Source: JACVRW01 sp963812415
GTDB lineage: Bacteria; Actinomycetota; Thermoleophilia; Solirubrobacterales; Thermoleophilaceae
NCBI GenBank assembly: GCA_963812415.1
Contig: CAWEVH010000043.1
Location: 1 to 64,000, forward strand
Direction: 5' to 3'
DNA: 64,000 bases
In this document: positions 17,087 through 26,752 of the stretch, piece by piece
Numbering within the stretch: the first letter of the stretch is position 1
Layout: each line of letters begins with the position of its first letter
The notes under the pieces: model-generated
Database searches by the model: none
What the model saw: the letters and a program-made list of their open reading frames with translations, nothing else
What the model was told of the DNA's origin: nothing
Translations under genes and position numbers: made by a program

Positions 17087-18010
17087 TCAGGCGGCAGTGG
17101 GCGAGGGCCCGACCCGCTCACCGCTCGGTTCCTTGAGCGCCTCTCCCGCGCGCACCGGCGCAGGCATCAGCGTCGCGGCAACGAGCACGAGGACGAACGC
17201 CGTGAGCCGCGCTACCACCACCAGGAAATCGTCACCAACCGGGTCACCGAAGACGACGACGCCGGCCACGATCGTGGACATGTTGGCGGCGACCGAGGTC
17301 ACCGCGATCACGGCTACGCCATCGCCGACCTGGAGGCTCCGCGCGGAGGCGAAGAAGGAGGCGACCGCCGCTATGACGATGAGCGCAGTCCAGGGGCTCA
17401 GAAGCCCGGCGATTCCGCTCTCGAGATCTCCGCTGAGCGCCTTTATCGCCACGTCCGAGATCCCGAAGCCGAGCCCTGCCGCGGCACCCAGGAGGACCCC
17501 GTACTGGGCTCTGATCCGCGGGATGCGATGGGAGAAGATCAGCAGCAGTCCCAACGCGACGGCGGCGCCTTCGAAGATGATCATTGCCGGCACGGAGTAG
17601 TCGGAGCTGTCGCCGTCGGAGCCCTTCCCGGTAATTGCGAGGAGCGTGAGCGAGACGGCCACCAGGGCGATCCCGACCCACTGCCGTCGACCGAGCTCAA
17701 ACCCGAAGAAGCGCTCCGCCAGCACGGCGAGGAGGACGAGGCCGCCCGACAGCACCGCCTGGGCGACCGAGAGCGGCAGGAGCGCGAGCGCGGCGACGTG
17801 CGCGAGAAAGGCGACGGCCGCCACGAGCCAGCCGATCGTCCACCACTTCGAGCGGAAGAGGTCGATCGCGCTCCGTATCGGTTCGCGCATGTCCACGTCG
17901 GGCGCCGCAACCGCGCCGCGATGCTTGAACAGGAAGGCCAGGTTCGTCCCGAGCGCAGACAGAACGGCACACGCGAACCCCACTAGGGCGGACGTTGAAA
18001 GACCCGTCAC
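17087..18010 (-). CDS. DMT/EamA-type transporter
   Basis: 307 residues with about ten hydrophobic segments. The start MTGLSTSALVGFACAVLSAL with GTNLAFLFKHRGAVAAPD, the interior LPLSVAQAVLSGGLVLLAVL and the second half GLGFGISDVAIKALSGDLE fit the two-repeat EamA/DMT arrangement (close to NIPA-like magnesium transporter relatives). The substrate is unknown. The start is GTG at 18010. The neighbouring luxR gene in the same direction is separated by a terminator-like hairpin, so it is probably its own unit. Confidence 0.75.
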   Translation of the reverse strand: MTGLSTSALVGFACAVLSALGTNLAFLFKHRGAVAAPDVDMREPIRSAIDLFRSKWWTIGWLVAAVAFLAHVAALALLPLSVAQAVLSGGLVLLAVLAERFFGFELGRRQWVGIALVAVSLTLLAITGKGSDGDSSDYSVPAMIIFEGAAVALGLLLIFSHRIPRIRAQYGVLLGAAAGLGFGISDVAIKALSGDLESGIAGLLSPWTALIVIAAVASFFASARSLQVGDGVAVIAVTSVAANMSTIVAGVVVFGDPVGDDFLVVVARLTAFVLVLVAATLMPAPVRAGEALKEPSGERVGPSPTAA

Positions 18011-18043
18011 TTATCCGCCCCTACCCGGCCCCCCGTTTCTTAA

Positions 18044-18061
18044 GGGCGGCTCTGTCCGCCC
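18044..18061 (-). terminator. Hairpin after the LAL regulator gene
   Basis: On the minus strand GGGCGG-ACAGAG-CCGCCC forms a 6-bp stem beginning 7 nt past the luxR stop, followed by TTAAG. The T-run is weak. Confidence 0.5.
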
Positions 18062-18067
18062 GGCGTA

Positions 18068-20983
18068 TCAGGCTCTGCCCTGAGGCGCCTGGAGCAGATG
18101 GTCTGCACGCTCCATCGCCCGGGCGACGTCGGCTCGCGAGGACACGCGCAGCTTGCGGAAGATGTTGCGCATGTGGGTCTCGATGGTCTTCTCGCTGAGG
18201 ACGAGCGTTCTCGCGATCTGGGGGTTGGTCTGGCGGTCGACGACGAGCCGGGCGACGTCGAGCTCGCGCCCGGTCAACGTGTCCACTCCCTCGCCGTCGG
18301 GGTTGCGCGGGAGGGTCCGGCGGCTGAAGCGTTGCCCCAGCTTCCGCAGTTCATGCTCGGCCTCTTCCAGATAGCGACGCGCCGAGCACGCTCTGAGCTC
18401 TCGGGCAGCTTCCTCCAGCGCGGCAATGGCGAGCTCGGGCTCACCTGCCGCCGCCCGCGCTCGTCCCGCGAGTGTCCGCGCACGCGCGGCGTCCACGCGG
18501 GCGCCGGCCGCGTCGGCGGCGGCGGCGGCTGCGAGGGCCCGGTCGGCGGCGGCCGCAGGGTCGCCCACGGCGAGGGCGACGGCGGCGGCCGCTCGCTCCG
18601 CCATGGCCGTCGCGGCGCTGAAGCCGACCCGCTCGGCGACGGCTGCGGCACGAGTGGCCGCGCGAGTCGCCTCGACGGGCCGGCCGAGCGCGAGCCAGCT
18701 GCGGGTCAGCAGCTCAAAGTAGTGCGCTCGCCAGGACTCGGGGATGCGCGGGAGGTCCTCACCATCGGCCGCCGCCAGGAGGGTCTCATTCGCGCGGCCG
18801 GAGTCCCCGGTCTCGAGGAGGGCGCTCGCGAGGGCCCATCTGGCATAGGTCGACACGAGGCGGTCGTCGAGCTCCCGGGTGACGTCCACGCTCTCTCGGG
18901 CGAGCGTGACCGCCGGCCCGAGGTCGCCGGCCGCGACGGCCACATAGGCACGACTGAGCAGGTTCCAGCCGAGTGCCTCCACGTTGCCAGACAGCCTCGC
19001 GCTCTCGACCGCCTCCTCCAGCAGGTCTGCCGCCTCGGTCACCCTTCCGGTGGTGTGCAGGACCGTAACGAGCACCGGAATCAGGAAGGGTGCAACGTCG
19101 CCCTGGCCCGACGCGCGGGCGATGGCAAGACCTCGCTTCGCGTGCGCGGCGGCATCGTCGTAGCGGTGGAGGTACAGATCGGCAGCACTGAGGCTGGTCA
19201 CGGCATCGAGGCGGCTCGCCAGCTTGTCGTCCGGAAGAACGTCCACGAGTGCCGCGGCTGTGGAGCGGTAGGCCTTGGCCTCCGATACCGGTCCGGTGAA
19301 CGCGGTCGCCACTGCGAGCACGGCCAAGCTCGCCGCAGTGAGCGACTCGTCGATGTCCTTGGCGACAGCGAGGGCGCGCTCACCCCAGCCGCGCATCCCC
19401 TCGTAGTCCATCCGGTAGAAGTCCCCGGCCGCCAGGTGATTCATGAGCTCCACCGCCTCGGCGGTGGTGCTCTCCGAGCGCTCGTTCAGCGCCGCCGTCA
19501 GCCGCTGACGCGCCTCGTCGTGATGTCCGAGCAGCTGCTCGACGCCGGCGCAGGACCCGATGAGCCGGACCCGCAACGTCATGTCCGCGTCGGATGTCAG
19601 GTCAATGCTCTCGAGGAGGGCGGCGCGGCTCTCCTCGAAGCGGCCGGTCGCGGCCAGCGATCCGGCGAACGCCATCAGCAGCGCCAGCCGCTCGGCGGAT
19701 TGGGCCGTCTCCGGCAAGAGGTCGAGGGCGGCGCCAAACCAGAGCGCCGCACTCCCGGGCGCGCGCTTGGCCGCCGCCTCGCCCGCTTCCCGCAACACGG
19801 CGACTGCGCTCGCATCCCCATGCTGAGCGGAATGCCGTACGTGGTGGGCGCGTGCGGCCGCGGGCGCCCCTCGGGCGGCGAGCGCTTGGGCGCTGCGCCG
19901 GTGGGCGGCGATCCGAGTCCCGGCCGAGCACGACTCGTACACGGCCCTTCGGACGAGCGGGTGGCGGAACCGAAACCTGCGCGGCACCCTCGTTGAGCGC
20001 ACGAGTCCGTGTTCGATCAGCTCGTCGAGCGCGTCCAACGCATCGGGTTCGTCGACGTCCGCGGCGGCGGCAGCGAGGTCCAGCTCGAACGGGTCCCCGG
20101 CCACGGCGGCCGCTTCGGCAAGGTCGCGGCCCAGAGCCGAGAGGCAGTCCAGCTCCTCGACGGTGGCCGCCGCCACCGCTCCGGGCACCCAGAGCCCGTC
20201 GCCGTCAGAGCCAGGTGAACGGCGATCGCCGGCCAGCCGGGTCAGCTCGAGCAGGTAGAACGGGTTGCCGCCGCTCGCTTCATAAACGTGGGCGAACTGG
20301 GCTGTCGGGCCCCCGCCGACGAGCGCGTGCGCATGGGCCCGGGGCAGCGGGCCGAGATCGATCCGCCGGTCCGCCTCGCGCAGCCCTCGCTCGATCGCGG
20401 ACACCAGTGTGCGGTCGACCTGTCCCCGGCGGTAGCTGGCGGCCACCATTACCGCGCCCTGCGGCCGGCGCCTGAGCAGGTGCGAGACCAACTCGAGTGA
20501 TGCGCCATCGGCCCAGTGCAGGTCGTCGAGCGACAGCACCACGGGCTGCGCCTCGGCGAGACGTTCGAGCAGCGCGCCGACCGCCCGGTGTGCTCGGAAG
20601 CGCTCGGCCGCAGTGCTGGGCTGATCGGATCCCGGATCGAGGGACCGAAGCGCGGGGAACACGCCTGCCAGCTCGGCGAGGTCTTCGGTGGCCAGCCGCT
20701 GGAAACCCTGGGGATCGAGCGACTCGAGAAATTCGTCGAGGGCATCGACGACGAGTCCGAACGGCAGCTCGCGCTCGAACTCGGCGGCGCTGCCCTGCAG
20801 CGCGAGGCAACCCCGCTCGCCGGCCAGCCGGAGGAGCTCGCCGAGGATCCTGGTCTTGCCGATTCCGGGCTCCCCGCTGACGACGAGGAAGCGCGCGTCG
20901 CCCGCACATGTCCCCCCGAGCAGCTGCTCGATGACCTCCAATTCGTGCTCACGCCCCACAAGTGGGGCAGCCGCTTCAGGCAT
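18068..20983 (-). CDS. LAL-type LuxR family transcriptional regulator
   Basis: 971 residues, typical of large ATP-binding LuxR regulators. The N-terminal AAA/NACHT-like domain has Walker A SGEPGIGKTRILGELLRLA and Walker B VVLSLDDLHWAD. A long alanine-rich TPR-like middle follows (about residues 350-880). The C-terminal LuxR HTH is LTGRELDVARLVVDRQTNPQ then IARTLVLSEKTIETHMRNIF. It is divergent from the small ORF and MMPL genes, and related palindromes lie in its own upstream region and before each MMPL gene; these are candidate binding sites. A truncated copy of its 5' end is repeated at 23711-24052. Confidence 0.9.
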   Translation of the reverse strand: MPEAAAPLVGREHELEVIEQLLGGTCAGDARFLVVSGEPGIGKTRILGELLRLAGERGCLALQGSAAEFERELPFGLVVDALDEFLESLDPQGFQRLATEDLAELAGVFPALRSLDPGSDQPSTAAERFRAHRAVGALLERLAEAQPVVLSLDDLHWADGASLELVSHLLRRRPQGAVMVAASYRRGQVDRTLVSAIERGLREADRRIDLGPLPRAHAHALVGGGPTAQFAHVYEASGGNPFYLLELTRLAGDRRSPGSDGDGLWVPGAVAAATVEELDCLSALGRDLAEAAAVAGDPFELDLAAAAADVDEPDALDALDELIEHGLVRSTRVPRRFRFRHPLVRRAVYESCSAGTRIAAHRRSAQALAARGAPAAARAHHVRHSAQHGDASAVAVLREAGEAAAKRAPGSAALWFGAALDLLPETAQSAERLALLMAFAGSLAATGRFEESRAALLESIDLTSDADMTLRVRLIGSCAGVEQLLGHHDEARQRLTAALNERSESTTAEAVELMNHLAAGDFYRMDYEGMRGWGERALAVAKDIDESLTAASLAVLAVATAFTGPVSEAKAYRSTAAALVDVLPDDKLASRLDAVTSLSAADLYLHRYDDAAAHAKRGLAIARASGQGDVAPFLIPVLVTVLHTTGRVTEAADLLEEAVESARLSGNVEALGWNLLSRAYVAVAAGDLGPAVTLARESVDVTRELDDRLVSTYARWALASALLETGDSGRANETLLAAADGEDLPRIPESWRAHYFELLTRSWLALGRPVEATRAATRAAAVAERVGFSAATAMAERAAAAVALAVGDPAAAADRALAAAAAADAAGARVDAARARTLAGRARAAAGEPELAIAALEEAARELRACSARRYLEEAEHELRKLGQRFSRRTLPRNPDGEGVDTLTGRELDVARLVVDRQTNPQIARTLVLSEKTIETHMRNIFRKLRVSSRADVARAMERADHLLQAPQGRA

Positions 20984-21036
20984 ATGCGAGTCCCTGGCAA
21001 GCCTACCGGGGTTGGCCCGGCCCGTTGCGGCCCTTT

Positions 21037-21073
21037 CAGGGCTTTCCCCCGCGGCCTTTCAGGGGTTTCCCCC
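21037..21073. promoter_or_regulatory. Two imperfect CAGGG(G/C)TTTCCCCC boxes
   Basis: CAGGGCTTTCCCCC (21037-21050) and CAGGGGTTTCCCCC (21060-21073) lie between the luxR start and the small ORF. They resemble the perfect palindrome before the MMPL gene. Confidence 0.5.
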
Positions 21074-21111
21074 GATTCCAAGCCGCGATCGGTGGTTGAT
21101 GCTGTGGCCCG

Positions 21112-21354
21112 ATGCCGCGCTTCCTGTTGGAGCACAGCCATTCTGCCGCCGACTGTGGCGTGGTGATCGCGGCGTTCAACGCCTTCGAGAGCCCGCTGCG
21201 CCATCGGTCGACGATTGCCTCGTGCCATTACGGCGGCCACCGGATCTGGTGGGAGGTGGAGGCCGCGACGGAGGTCGAGGCGCTTGCCTGCCTTCCGGGC
21301 TACGTCGCGGCACGCACGAACGTGTGCCCCGTGCGGGCCATTGATATCCCCTGA
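21112..21354 (+). CDS. Small conserved-looking protein, ferredoxin-like fold suspected
   Basis: 80 residues starting MPRFLLEHSHSAADCGVVIA. Alternating strand and helix predictions, two histidines near the N-terminus, an internal ASCHYGGHRIWWEVEA segment and a short C-terminal strand suggest a beta-alpha-beta ferredoxin-like fold such as that of small DUF4242-type proteins; the family is not certain. It lies between the LAL regulator and MMPL A and is repeated as a frameshifted copy at 24160, so it belongs to the duplicated unit. Function unknown. Confidence 0.55.
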   Translation: MPRFLLEHSHSAADCGVVIAAFNAFESPLRHRSTIASCHYGGHRIWWEVEAATEVEALACLPGYVAARTNVCPVRAIDIP

Positions 21355-21372
21355 ACGAGCTGTCGGCAAATC

Positions 21373-21389
21373 TCAGGGGTTTCCCCTGA
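21373..21389. promoter_or_regulatory. Perfect 17-bp palindrome, candidate LAL operator (copy A)
   Basis: TCAGGGG-TTT-CCCCTGA is a perfect dyad 66 bp before the MMPL A start. The same sequence is kept before MMPL B (24419-24435), and degenerate versions lie upstream of luxR. Confidence 0.6.
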
Positions 21390-21455
21390 TGACCGAGCGA
21401 GTCGCAGACTGGAGGCTGCCCCCACGGCCTCAACTGCCACAAGGGGGAAGACATC

Positions 21456-23707
21456 GTGAAGAGGTCCCGCAACCTCGCCGCACGCGCTGCGCACTGGAGC
21501 GCCGAGCACCGTAAGACCGCGATCTTCGGCTGGCTCGCCTTCGTCGTCGTAGCGGTCTTGGCCGGCAACGCCGTCGGCAAGAACATGATCCAGGGCGCGG
21601 ACCTCTACTCCGGGGAGTCGCACCGCGCCGAGCAGACCCTCTACGACGCCGGAATGCGACCGAACGACGAGCACCTGCTCATCCAGAGCACGACGCTCAC
21701 GGTCAACGATCCCGAGTTCACGGCGGCGATCGAGGAGGCAACGGCACGGCTCTCGCGCACCGAGGACGTAACGAACGTCGCATCGCCGCTCAACGGAGAC
21801 GCGCCGGTGTCCGCGGACCAGCACTCCGCCTTGGTCGACTTCCAGATCACGGGCGACTCGCTGGAGGCGGCAAAGCGGCTCGAGCCGACGGACGAGGCCG
21901 TGTCCGCGATTCAGGACGCACATCCTCAGCTGCGGGTGGAGCAGTTCGGCAGCGTGAGCTCGAACAAGGAGCTGAACGACACCTTCGCCTCGGATCTCGC
22001 CAAGGCCGAGCTGCTGTCCTTCCCGCTCACCCTGCTGATCCTGGTCATCGCCTTCGGCGCAGTGGTGGCCGCCCTCGTGCCCCTGCTGCTAGGGGTCACC
22101 ACCGTAATGGCGGCGCTGGGCCTGGTCGCACTCCCAAGCCACCTCTCTCCGATCGACAGCAACCTGCAGTCGGTGATCCTCCTGATCGGGCTGGCGGTCA
22201 GCGTCGACTACAGCCTGTTCTACCTGCGGCGCGAGCGGGAGGAGCGCGCCGCCGGGCGCAGCGAGCGCTCCGCGCTCGACGTCGCCGCCGCCACCTCGGG
22301 CCGCGCCGTGCTGATCTCGGGCCTGACCGTGATCGCCGCGATGGCGGGAATGTTCCTGACCGGCGACAAGACGTTCATCTCGTTCGCCCAGGGCACGATC
22401 CTCGTGGTCGCGATCGCGATCGCCTCGTCGCTGACGGTTCTGCCCGCGGTGCTCGCCTGGCTCGGTGACCGCATCGACAAGGGCCAGATTCCGGTCCTCA
22501 AGCGCTACCGGCGACCGGCGGGGCAGTCCCGCTTCTGGTCGGGGCTGGTGAATCGCGTCATGCGCCACCCGTGGCCCGCGATCGCACATCGCCGGGGGCG
22601 CCCTCGTGATTCTGTCGATCCCGGCGTTCAACATGAACCTCGCGGTCACGACCACCGACGACCTGCCGCAGGATCTCCCCGTGGTGCAGACCTTCGACCG
22701 GGTCCGCGACGCGTTCCCCGTGGAGGCGGTGACCGTGGACGTGGCCGTTAAGGCCGCCGACGTCCGCACCGGGCCCGCCGCGGATGCCATCGCCGACCTG
22801 CGGGCGCAGGCCGACGGCAGCCTCGAGTTGCTTCAGGGCACCGAGGTCGAGTACAGCCGGGACGGGACCGTGGCGCTCATCACCATTCCCACGGAGGGCA
22901 GCGGCAACGACGAGCAAGCCACCGACGCCCTGAACGTCGTCCGGGACGAGATCGTCCCTGCCACGATCGGCGCGGTCGGCGGTGCGACCGTGAACGTCAG
23001 CGGGAGCGCCGCTCAGTCCAAGGACTTCCGCGACCTGGTGAGCGACCGACTGCCGCTCATTTTCGGGTTTGTCTTCTCGCTCGCGTTCCTCCTGATGCTG
23101 TTCACGTTCCGGTCGATCGTGATCCCGATCAAGGCGATCCTGCTCAACCTGCTCTCGGTCGGCGCCGCGTACGGGATCCTGGTGCTCGTCTTCCAGGAGG
23201 GCTGGGGGGAGAGCCTGCTCGGCTTCACGTCGAACGGGGGCGTCACCTCGTGGCTGCCGCTGTTCCTGTTCGTGATCCTCTTCGGGCTCTCGATGGACTA
23301 CCACGTGTTCATCCTGTCCCGGGTGCGCGAGGCGTACCTGAGCGGGATGAGCACGACCGAGGCGATCCGATACGGGATCTCCACTACCGCCGGCACCGTC
23401 ACCAGCGCGGCGGTTGTGATGGTGGTCGTGTTCTCGGTCTTCGTCACGCTGAGCTTCATCGACTTCAAGCAGATGGGCGTGGGCTTGGCGGCGGCCGTGC
23501 TGATCGACGCGACGATCATCCGCGGCGTCCTGCTACCGGCGTCCATGAGGGTGCTCGGCGACTGGAACTGGTACCTGCCGAGCTGGCTCGAATGGATCCC
23601 CCACGTGGGGTCCGAGGACGCCACGGTGCCGCCTATCGAGGAGGAGGAGAGAGGAGGAGGAGCCGGAGCCGACCGAGGAGCCGCGGCCCGTCCCGGTGCA
23701 CGGCTAG
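21456..23707 (+). CDS. MMPL/RND-family transporter, copy A (frameshifted)
   Basis: With repair, about 750 residues. Start GTG with Shine-Dalgarno AAGGGGGAAG. An N-terminal membrane segment (RKTAIFGWLAFVVVAVLAG) is followed by an external domain, a first MMPL block (FPLTLLILVIAFGAVVAALV; LLIGLAVSVDYSLFYLRRER), a second external domain and a second block (LFGLSMDYHVFILSRVREAY). An extra base near 22590 (GCACATCGCC versus GCACTCGCC in copy B) breaks the frame, and a further indel near 23645 changes the glutamate-rich tail. Members export lipids or other hydrophobic compounds using the proton gradient. Likely controlled by the adjacent LAL regulator. Confidence 0.85.
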
Positions 23708-23710
23708 CGT

Positions 23711-24052
23711 GAGGGACGAAGCGCGGGGAACACGCCTGCCAGCTCGGCGAGGTCCTCGGTGGCGAGCCGCTGGAAACCTGGGGATCGAGCGACTCGAGAA
23801 ACTCGTCGAGGGCATCGACGGCGAGTCCGAACGGCAGCTCGTGCTCGAACTCGGCAGCGCTGCCCTGCAGCGCGAGGCAACCCCGCTCGCCGGCCAGCCG
23901 GAGGAGCTCGCCGAGGATCCGGGTCTTGCCGATTCCGGGCTCCCCGCTGACGACGAGGAAGCGCGCGTCGCCCGCACATGTCCCCCGAGCAGCTGCTCGA
24001 TGACCTCCAATTCGTGCTCACGCCCCACAAGTGGGGCGGCCGCTTCAGGCAT
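23711..24052 (-). pseudogene. Truncated 5' fragment of the LAL regulator gene
   Basis: Repeats the first 115 or so codons of the regulator at 18068-20983 (start MPEAAAPLVGREHELEVIEQ). It is cut by the duplication boundary and is frameshifted twice: five C instead of six near 23985, and CC instead of CCC near 23777. It cannot make a working regulator because the HTH and most of the ATPase domain are missing. Confidence 0.9.
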
Positions 24053-24107
24053 ATGCGAGACCCTGCCAAGCCTACGGGGTTAGCCGGTCCGTTGCGGCAT
24101 CCGGTTT

Positions 24108-24121
24108 CAGGGGTTTCCCCC
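24108..24121. promoter_or_regulatory. CAGGGGTTTCCCCC box (copy B)
   Basis: Same imperfect box as 21060-21073. The first box of copy A (21037-21050) is missing here because of a short deletion. Confidence 0.45.
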
Positions 24122-24159
24122 GATTCCAAGCCGCGATCGGCGGTTGATGCTGTGGCCAG

Positions 24160-24400
24160 ATGCCGCGCTTCCTGTTGGAGCACAGCCATCTGCCGCCGAC
24201 TGTGGCGTGGTGATCGCGGCGTTCAACGCCTTCGAGAGCCCGCTGCGCATCGGTCGACGATTGCCTCGTGCCATTACGGCGGCCACCGGATCTGGTGGGA
24301 GGTGGAGGCCGCGACGGAGGTCGAGGCGCTTGCCTGCCTTCCGGGCTACGTCGCGGCACGCACGAACGTGTGCCCCGTGCGGGCCATTGAGATCCCCTGA
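24160..24400 (+). pseudogene. Frameshifted copy of the 80-residue small protein
   Basis: Starts MPRFLLEHSH as in the copy at 21112, but one T is missing near 24190 (CCATCTGCC versus CCATTCTGCC) and one C near 24249 (TGCGCATCGG versus TGCGCCATCGG). The two shifts together leave no full-length frame. They may be real decay or sequencing error. Confidence 0.8.
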
Positions 24401-24418
24401 ACGAGCTGCCGGCAAATC

Positions 24419-24435
24419 TCAGGGGTTTCCCCTGA
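24419..24435. promoter_or_regulatory. Perfect 17-bp palindrome, candidate LAL operator (copy B)
   Basis: TCAGGGG-TTT-CCCCTGA, identical to 21373-21389, 64 bp before the MMPL B start. Confidence 0.6.
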
Positions 24436-24499
24436 TGACCGAGCGAGTCGCAGACTGGAGGCTGCCCCCACGCCTCAACTGCCACAAGGGGGAGACATC

Positions 24500-26750
24500 G
24501 TGAAGAGGTCCCGCAACCTCGCCGCACGCGCTGCGCACTGGAGCGCCGAGCACCGTAAGACCGCGATCTTCGGCTGGCTCGCCTTCGTCGTCGTAGCGGT
24601 CTTTGCCGGCAACGCCGTCGGCAAGAACATGATCCAGGACGCGGACCTCTACTCCGGGGAGTCGCACCGCGCCGAGCAGACCCTCTACGACGCCGGAATG
24701 CGACCGAACGACGAGCACCTGCTCATCCAGAGCAGGACGCTCACGGTCAACGATCCCGAGTTCACGGCGGCGATCGAGGAGGCAACGGCACGGCTCTCGC
24801 GCACCGAGGACGTAACGAACGTCGCATCGCCGCTCAACGGAGACGCGCCGGTGTCCGCGGACCAGCACTCCGCCTTGGTCGACTTCCAGATCACGGGCGA
24901 CTCGCTGGAGGCGGCAAAGCGGCTCGAGCCGACGGACGAGGCCGTGTCCGCGATTCAGGACGCACATCCTCAGCTGCGGGTGGAGCAGTTCGGCAGCGTG
25001 AGCTCGAACAAGGAGCTGAACGACACCTTCACCTCGGATCTCGCCAAGGCCGAGCTGCTGTCTTTCCCGCTCACCCTGCTGATCCTGGTCATCGCCTTCG
25101 GCGCAGGTGGTGGCCGCCCTCGTGCCCCTGCTGCTGGGGGTCACCACCGTAATGGCGGCGCTGGGCCTGGTCGCACTCCCAAGCCACCTCTCTCCGATCG
25201 ACAGCAACCTGCAGTCGGTGATCCTCCTGATCGGGCTGGCGGTCAGCGTCGACTACAGCCTGTTCTACCTGCGGCGCGAGCGGGAGGAGCGCGCCGCCGG
25301 GCGCAGCGAGCGCTCCGCGCTCGACGTCGCCGCCGCCACCTCGGGCCGCGCCGTGCTGATCTCGGGCCTGACCGTGATCGCCGCGATGGCGGGAATGTTC
25401 CTGACCGGCGACAAGACGTTCATCTCGTTCGCCCAGGGCACGATCCTCGTGGTCGCGATCGCGATCGCCTCGTCGCTGACGGTTCTGCCCGCGGTGCTCG
25501 CCTGGCTCGGTGACCGCATCGACAAGGGCCAGATTCCGGTCCTCAAGCGCTACCGGCGACCGGCGGGGCAGTCCCGCTTCTGGTCGGGGCTGGTGAATCG
25601 CGTCATGCGCCACCCGTGGCCCGCGATCGCACTCGCCGGGGGCGCCCTCGTGGTTCTGTCGATCCCGGCGTTCAACATGAACCTCGCGGTCACGACCACC
25701 GACGACCTGCCGCAGGATCTCCCCGTGGTCCAGACCTTCGACCGGGTCCGCGACGCGTTCCCCGTGGAGGCGGTGACCGTGGACGTGGCCGTCAAGGCCG
25801 CCGACGTCCGCACCGGGCCCGCCGCGGATGCCATCGCCGATCTGCGGGCGCAGGCCGACGGCAGCCTCGAGTTGCTTCAGGGCACCGAGGTCGAGTACAG
25901 CCGGGACGGGACCGTGGCGCTCATCACCATTCCCACGGAGGGCAGCGGCAACGACGAGCAAGCCACCGACGCCCTGAACGTCGTCCGGGACGAGATCGTC
26001 CCTGCCACGATCGGCGCGGTCGACGGTGCGACCGTGAACGTCAGCGGAAGCGCCGCTCAGTCCAAGGACTTCCGCGACCTGGTGAGCGACCGACTGCCGC
26101 TCATTTTCGGGTTTGTCTTCTCGCTCGCGTTCCTCCTGATGCTGTTCACGTTCCGGTCGATCGTGATCCCGATCAAGGCGATCCTGCTCAACCTGCTCTC
26201 GGTCGGCGCCGCGTACGGGATCCTGGTGCTCGTCTTCCAGGAGGGCTGGGGGGAGAGCCTGCTCGGCTTCACGTCGAACGGCGGCGTCACCTCGTGGCTG
26301 CCGCTGTTCCTGTTCGTGATCCTCTTCGGGCTCTCGATGGACTACCACGTGTTCATCCTGTCCCGGGTGCGCGAGGCGTACCTGAGCGGGATGAGCACGA
26401 CCGAGGCGATCCGATACGGGATCTCCACTACCGCCGGCACCGTCACCAGCGCGGCGGTTGTGATGGTGGTCGTGTTCTCGGTCTTCGTCACGCTGAGCTT
26501 CATCGACTTCAAGCAGATGGGCGTGGGCTTGGCGGCGGCCGTGCTGATCGACGCGACGATCATCCGCGGCGTCCTGCTACCGGCGTCCATGAGGGTGCTC
26601 GGCGACTGGAACTGGTACCTGCCGAGCTGGCTCGAATGGATCCCCCACGTCGGGTCCGAGGACGCCACGGTGCCGCCCATCGAGGAGGAGAAGGAGGAGG
26701 AGGAGCCGGAGCCGACCGAGGAGCCGCGGCCGGTCCCGGTGCACGGCTAG
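24500..26750 (+). CDS. MMPL/RND-family transporter, copy B (frameshifted)
   Basis: Nearly identical to copy A. An extra G near 25105 (GCGCAGGTGGTGG versus GCGCAGTGGTGG) breaks the frame inside the first membrane block, but the rest (25107-26750) is open and includes SVDYSLFYLRRE, SMDYHVFILSRVREAY and the acidic tail PPIEEEKEEEEPEPTEEPRP. The break falls at a different place from copy A, so neither copy is intact as assembled, while each half is intact in one copy. The stop lies 2 nt before the hydrolase remnant, giving a likely operon. Confidence 0.85.
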
Positions 26751-26752
26751 CG

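Larger units (their letters stand above)
20639..23710 (+). repeat. Tandem duplication, copy A
   Basis: This unit of about 3.07 kb starts inside the luxR 5' coding region (GAGGGACCGAAGCG) and ends just after the first MMPL stop. It is followed at once by copy B, which starts with nearly the same bases. The two copies differ by scattered substitutions, several single-base indels and a short deletion near 21040. Confidence 0.9.
23711..26752 (+). repeat. Tandem duplication, copy B
   Basis: A unit of about 3.04 kb repeating copy A: truncated luxR 5' end, operator boxes, small ORF, palindrome and MMPL gene, ending in CTAGCG just before the hydrolase remnant. Substitutions between copies (for example GGTCTTGGC versus GGTCTTTGC early in MMPL) show the copies are not identical. 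Confidence 0.9.

Noticed and set aside
17097..17986. Continuation of the PH-like protein frame through the transporter gene
   Set aside because: The DMT protein on the other strand has clear membrane segments. The continued frame is arginine/histidine/aspartate-rich and resembles no domain.
18098..19996. A 632-residue open frame on the plus strand
   Set aside because: Lies opposite the TPR-like and HTH parts of the LAL regulator; no motifs, shadow composition.
20984..26752. Insertion sequence as the cause of the duplication
   Set aside because: No transposase, terminal inverted repeats or target-site duplications are seen at 20639, 23711 or 26752.
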